From assembly GCF_001544075.1 (NCBI RefSeq), contig NZ_BCNT01000004.1, positions 372,001-436,000 on the forward strand: DNA of 64,000 bases. The letters run 5' to 3'. A model generated the notes under the pieces. The model was given only the letters and a program-made list of their open reading frames with translations, searched no databases and was not told the DNA's origin. Position numbers and translations under genes: made by a program. Shown here in pieces: positions 62,822 through 64,000 of this stretch. The stretch comes from Comamonas terrae (lineage in GTDB: Bacteria; Pseudomonadota; Gammaproteobacteria; Burkholderiales; Burkholderiaceae_C). Positions within the stretch are counted from its first letter, which is position 1. Each line of letters starts with the position of its first letter.

Positions 62822-64000
62822 TTAGATACCGGCGGGCGTGCGCAGGTGGAAGTCGGTGGCCTGCTGGAAGCGGTGGGCGGCATTGAGCAGCCGGCTTTCG
62901 CCGAAGTAGTTGCCGATCAGCTGCAGGCCCACGGGCATGCCGCCTTCGCCGAAGCCCGCAGGCAGGGAAAGGCCGGGCAGGCCGGCCAGCGATGCGGGCA
63001 GCGTGAAGATGTCGGCCAGGTAGTTGGAGACCGGGTCGCTCTTGCCGCCGATGGCCCAGGCCGTGGTGGGCGCCGCGGCGCCGGCGATGACGTCGCATTC
63101 CTTGAACGCGGCCTGGAAATCGTCGGCAATCATGCGGCGGATCTTCTGGGCCTGCAGGTAGTAGGCGTCGTAATAGCCTTCGCTCAGCACATAGGCGCCG
63201 ATCATGATGCGGCGCTTGACCTCGTCGCCAAAGCCTTCGGCGCGGGTTTTCTTGTACATGTCGACCAGGTCGGTGTAGTTCTTGGCGCGGTGGCCGAACT
63301 TCACGCCGTCGAAGCGCGACAGGTTGGACGAAGCCTCGGCCGGCGCCAGGATGTAGTACACGGGCACGGACAGCTCGGTGCGCGGCAGGCTGATGGGCAC
63401 CAGCTTGGCGCCGAGCTTTTCGTATTCCTTGAGCGCAGCGTCCACGGCGGCGCGCACGTCGGCCGCCAGACCTTCGCCGAAGAATTCGGCGGGAATGCCG
63501 ATGCGCAGGCCGGAAATGGAGTCGTTGAGATTCTTGCTGAAATCCTCGGCTGGCACATCCAGGCTGGTGGAGTCGCGGTCCAGGTCGGGGCCGCACATTT
63601 CGGACAGCAGCAGGGCGCAATCTTCGGCCGAGCGGCCCATGGGGCCGGCCTGGTCCAGCGACGAGGCAAACGCGATCATGCCGTAGCGGCTGGCGCGGCC
63701 GTAGGTGGGCTTGATGCCGGTGATGCCGCAGAAGCTCGCGGGTTGGCGGATCGAGCCGCCGGTATCGGTACCGGTCACGGCCGGAGCCAGGCGCGCGGCC
63801 ACGGCGGCGGCCGAGCCGCCCGAGGAGCCGCCGGGCACGCGTTCGGTGTTCCAGGGGTTGCGCACGGGCTGGGCGCTGTCGAAGCCCACGGGGGCGACGG
63901 CCGAGTTCTCGTTGGCGCCGCCCATGGCGAATTCGTCGCAGTTGAGCTTGCCCAGGGTGACCACGCCGGCATCGGCCAGCTTTTTCACCACGGTGGCGTC
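62822..64000 (-). CDS. gatA: GatCAB amidotransferase subunit A (GatA), N-terminus beyond the window
   Basis: The C-terminal 392 residues or so of an amidase-signature enzyme that hydrolyses glutamine and channels ammonia to GatB. The cis-Ser and nucleophile Ser lie in [14 protein letters not shown] and [16 protein letters not shown]. The catalytic Lys near the N-terminus is outside the window, with about 100 residues missing. [20 protein letters not shown] and the [12 protein letters not shown] end are normal. The frame is open to base 64000, so this is an edge truncation and not a broken gene. Confidence 0.95.
   Translation of the reverse strand, partial: DATVVKKLADAGVVTLGKLNCDEFAMGGANENSAVAPVGFDSAQPVRNPWNTERVPGGSSGGSAAAVAARLAPAVTGTDTGGSIRQPASFCGITGIKPTYGRASRYGMIAFASSLDQAGPMGRSAEDCALLLSEMCGPDLDRDSTSLDVPAEDFSKNLNDSISGLRIGIPAEFFGEGLAADVRAAVDAALKEYEKLGAKLVPISLPRTELSVPVYYILAPAEASSNLSRFDGVKFGHRAKNYTDLVDMYKKTRAEGFGDEVKRRIMIGAYVLSEGYYDAYYLQAQKIRRMIADDFQAAFKECDVIAGAAAPTTAWAIGGKSDPVSNYLADIFTLPASLAGLPGLSLPAGFGEGGMPVGLQLIGNYFGESRLLNAAHRFQQATDFHLRTPAGI

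Overview
The window is high-GC, dense bacterial chromosome from a betaproteobacterium, most likely a Comamonadaceae member (Delftia, Comamonas or Acidovorax type). The call rests on overall gene content, the five-step HutF/HutG histidine route, a SorAB-like sulfite oxidase and dispersed repeats of a kind I associate with this family. I could not run a search to fix the genus. No tRNA, rRNA, CRISPR array, intact insertion sequence or prophage was seen.

Positions 1-17.6 kb hold a histidine utilisation (hut) locus, mostly on the minus strand. From the promoter side it contains a NitT/TauT-type ABC importer, a HutC-type GntR regulator, hutH, a second HutC on the plus strand, an NCS1 permease, hutU, hutD, hutI, an FAD-linked 2-hydroxy-acid dehydrogenase, a HisC-like aminotransferase, hutF and hutG, then alkB. 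Candidate HutC operators of form GTnTAnAC lie before the permease/hutC pair, before hutH and before the ABC importer. Positions 17.7-21.9 kb carry a LysR regulator, a class III CoA-transferase, an acyl-CoA dehydrogenase and a third HutC-type GntR.

Positions 22-24 kb encode recQ. Positions 24.1-39.3 kb form an accessory-looking block. On the plus strand are a class III aminotransferase, a FemAB/GNAT-like acyltransferase, an arginase-fold protein and a CFA-synthase-like methyltransferase. Converging on these is a tightly packed minus-strand run: a NodT-type outer-membrane lipoprotein, an FtsX-type permease, its ATPase, an HlyD-like lipoprotein, a HAD phosphatase, an alpha/beta hydrolase, two small SMR/EamA proteins and a DegT aminotransferase. 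A BaeSR-like two-component system diverges from it. The content suggests synthesis or remodelling, flipping and export of an aminated, possibly lipidic, compound, but the product is unknown.

Positions 39.4-64 kb are mostly housekeeping: an MBL hydrolase, pntAB, xth and pyrE (sharing one CATG as start codons on opposite strands), a DUF4124 protein, an HPP-CBS/MarR/ClC-CBS divergent unit, a nitroreductase, serA, a YcxB-like protein, an OPT transporter, a thioesterase, a sorAB-like pair, a GNAT, a hydrolase, gatB and a partial gatA running off the right edge. 

Three non-coding repeat families stand out: a 267-bp nested fold-back element (5677-5943); a roughly 100-155 bp two-hairpin repeat in four copies, each 0-8 nt after a stop codon in the same relative orientation; and a short TGATAGCTGC-type repeat in at least seven places.
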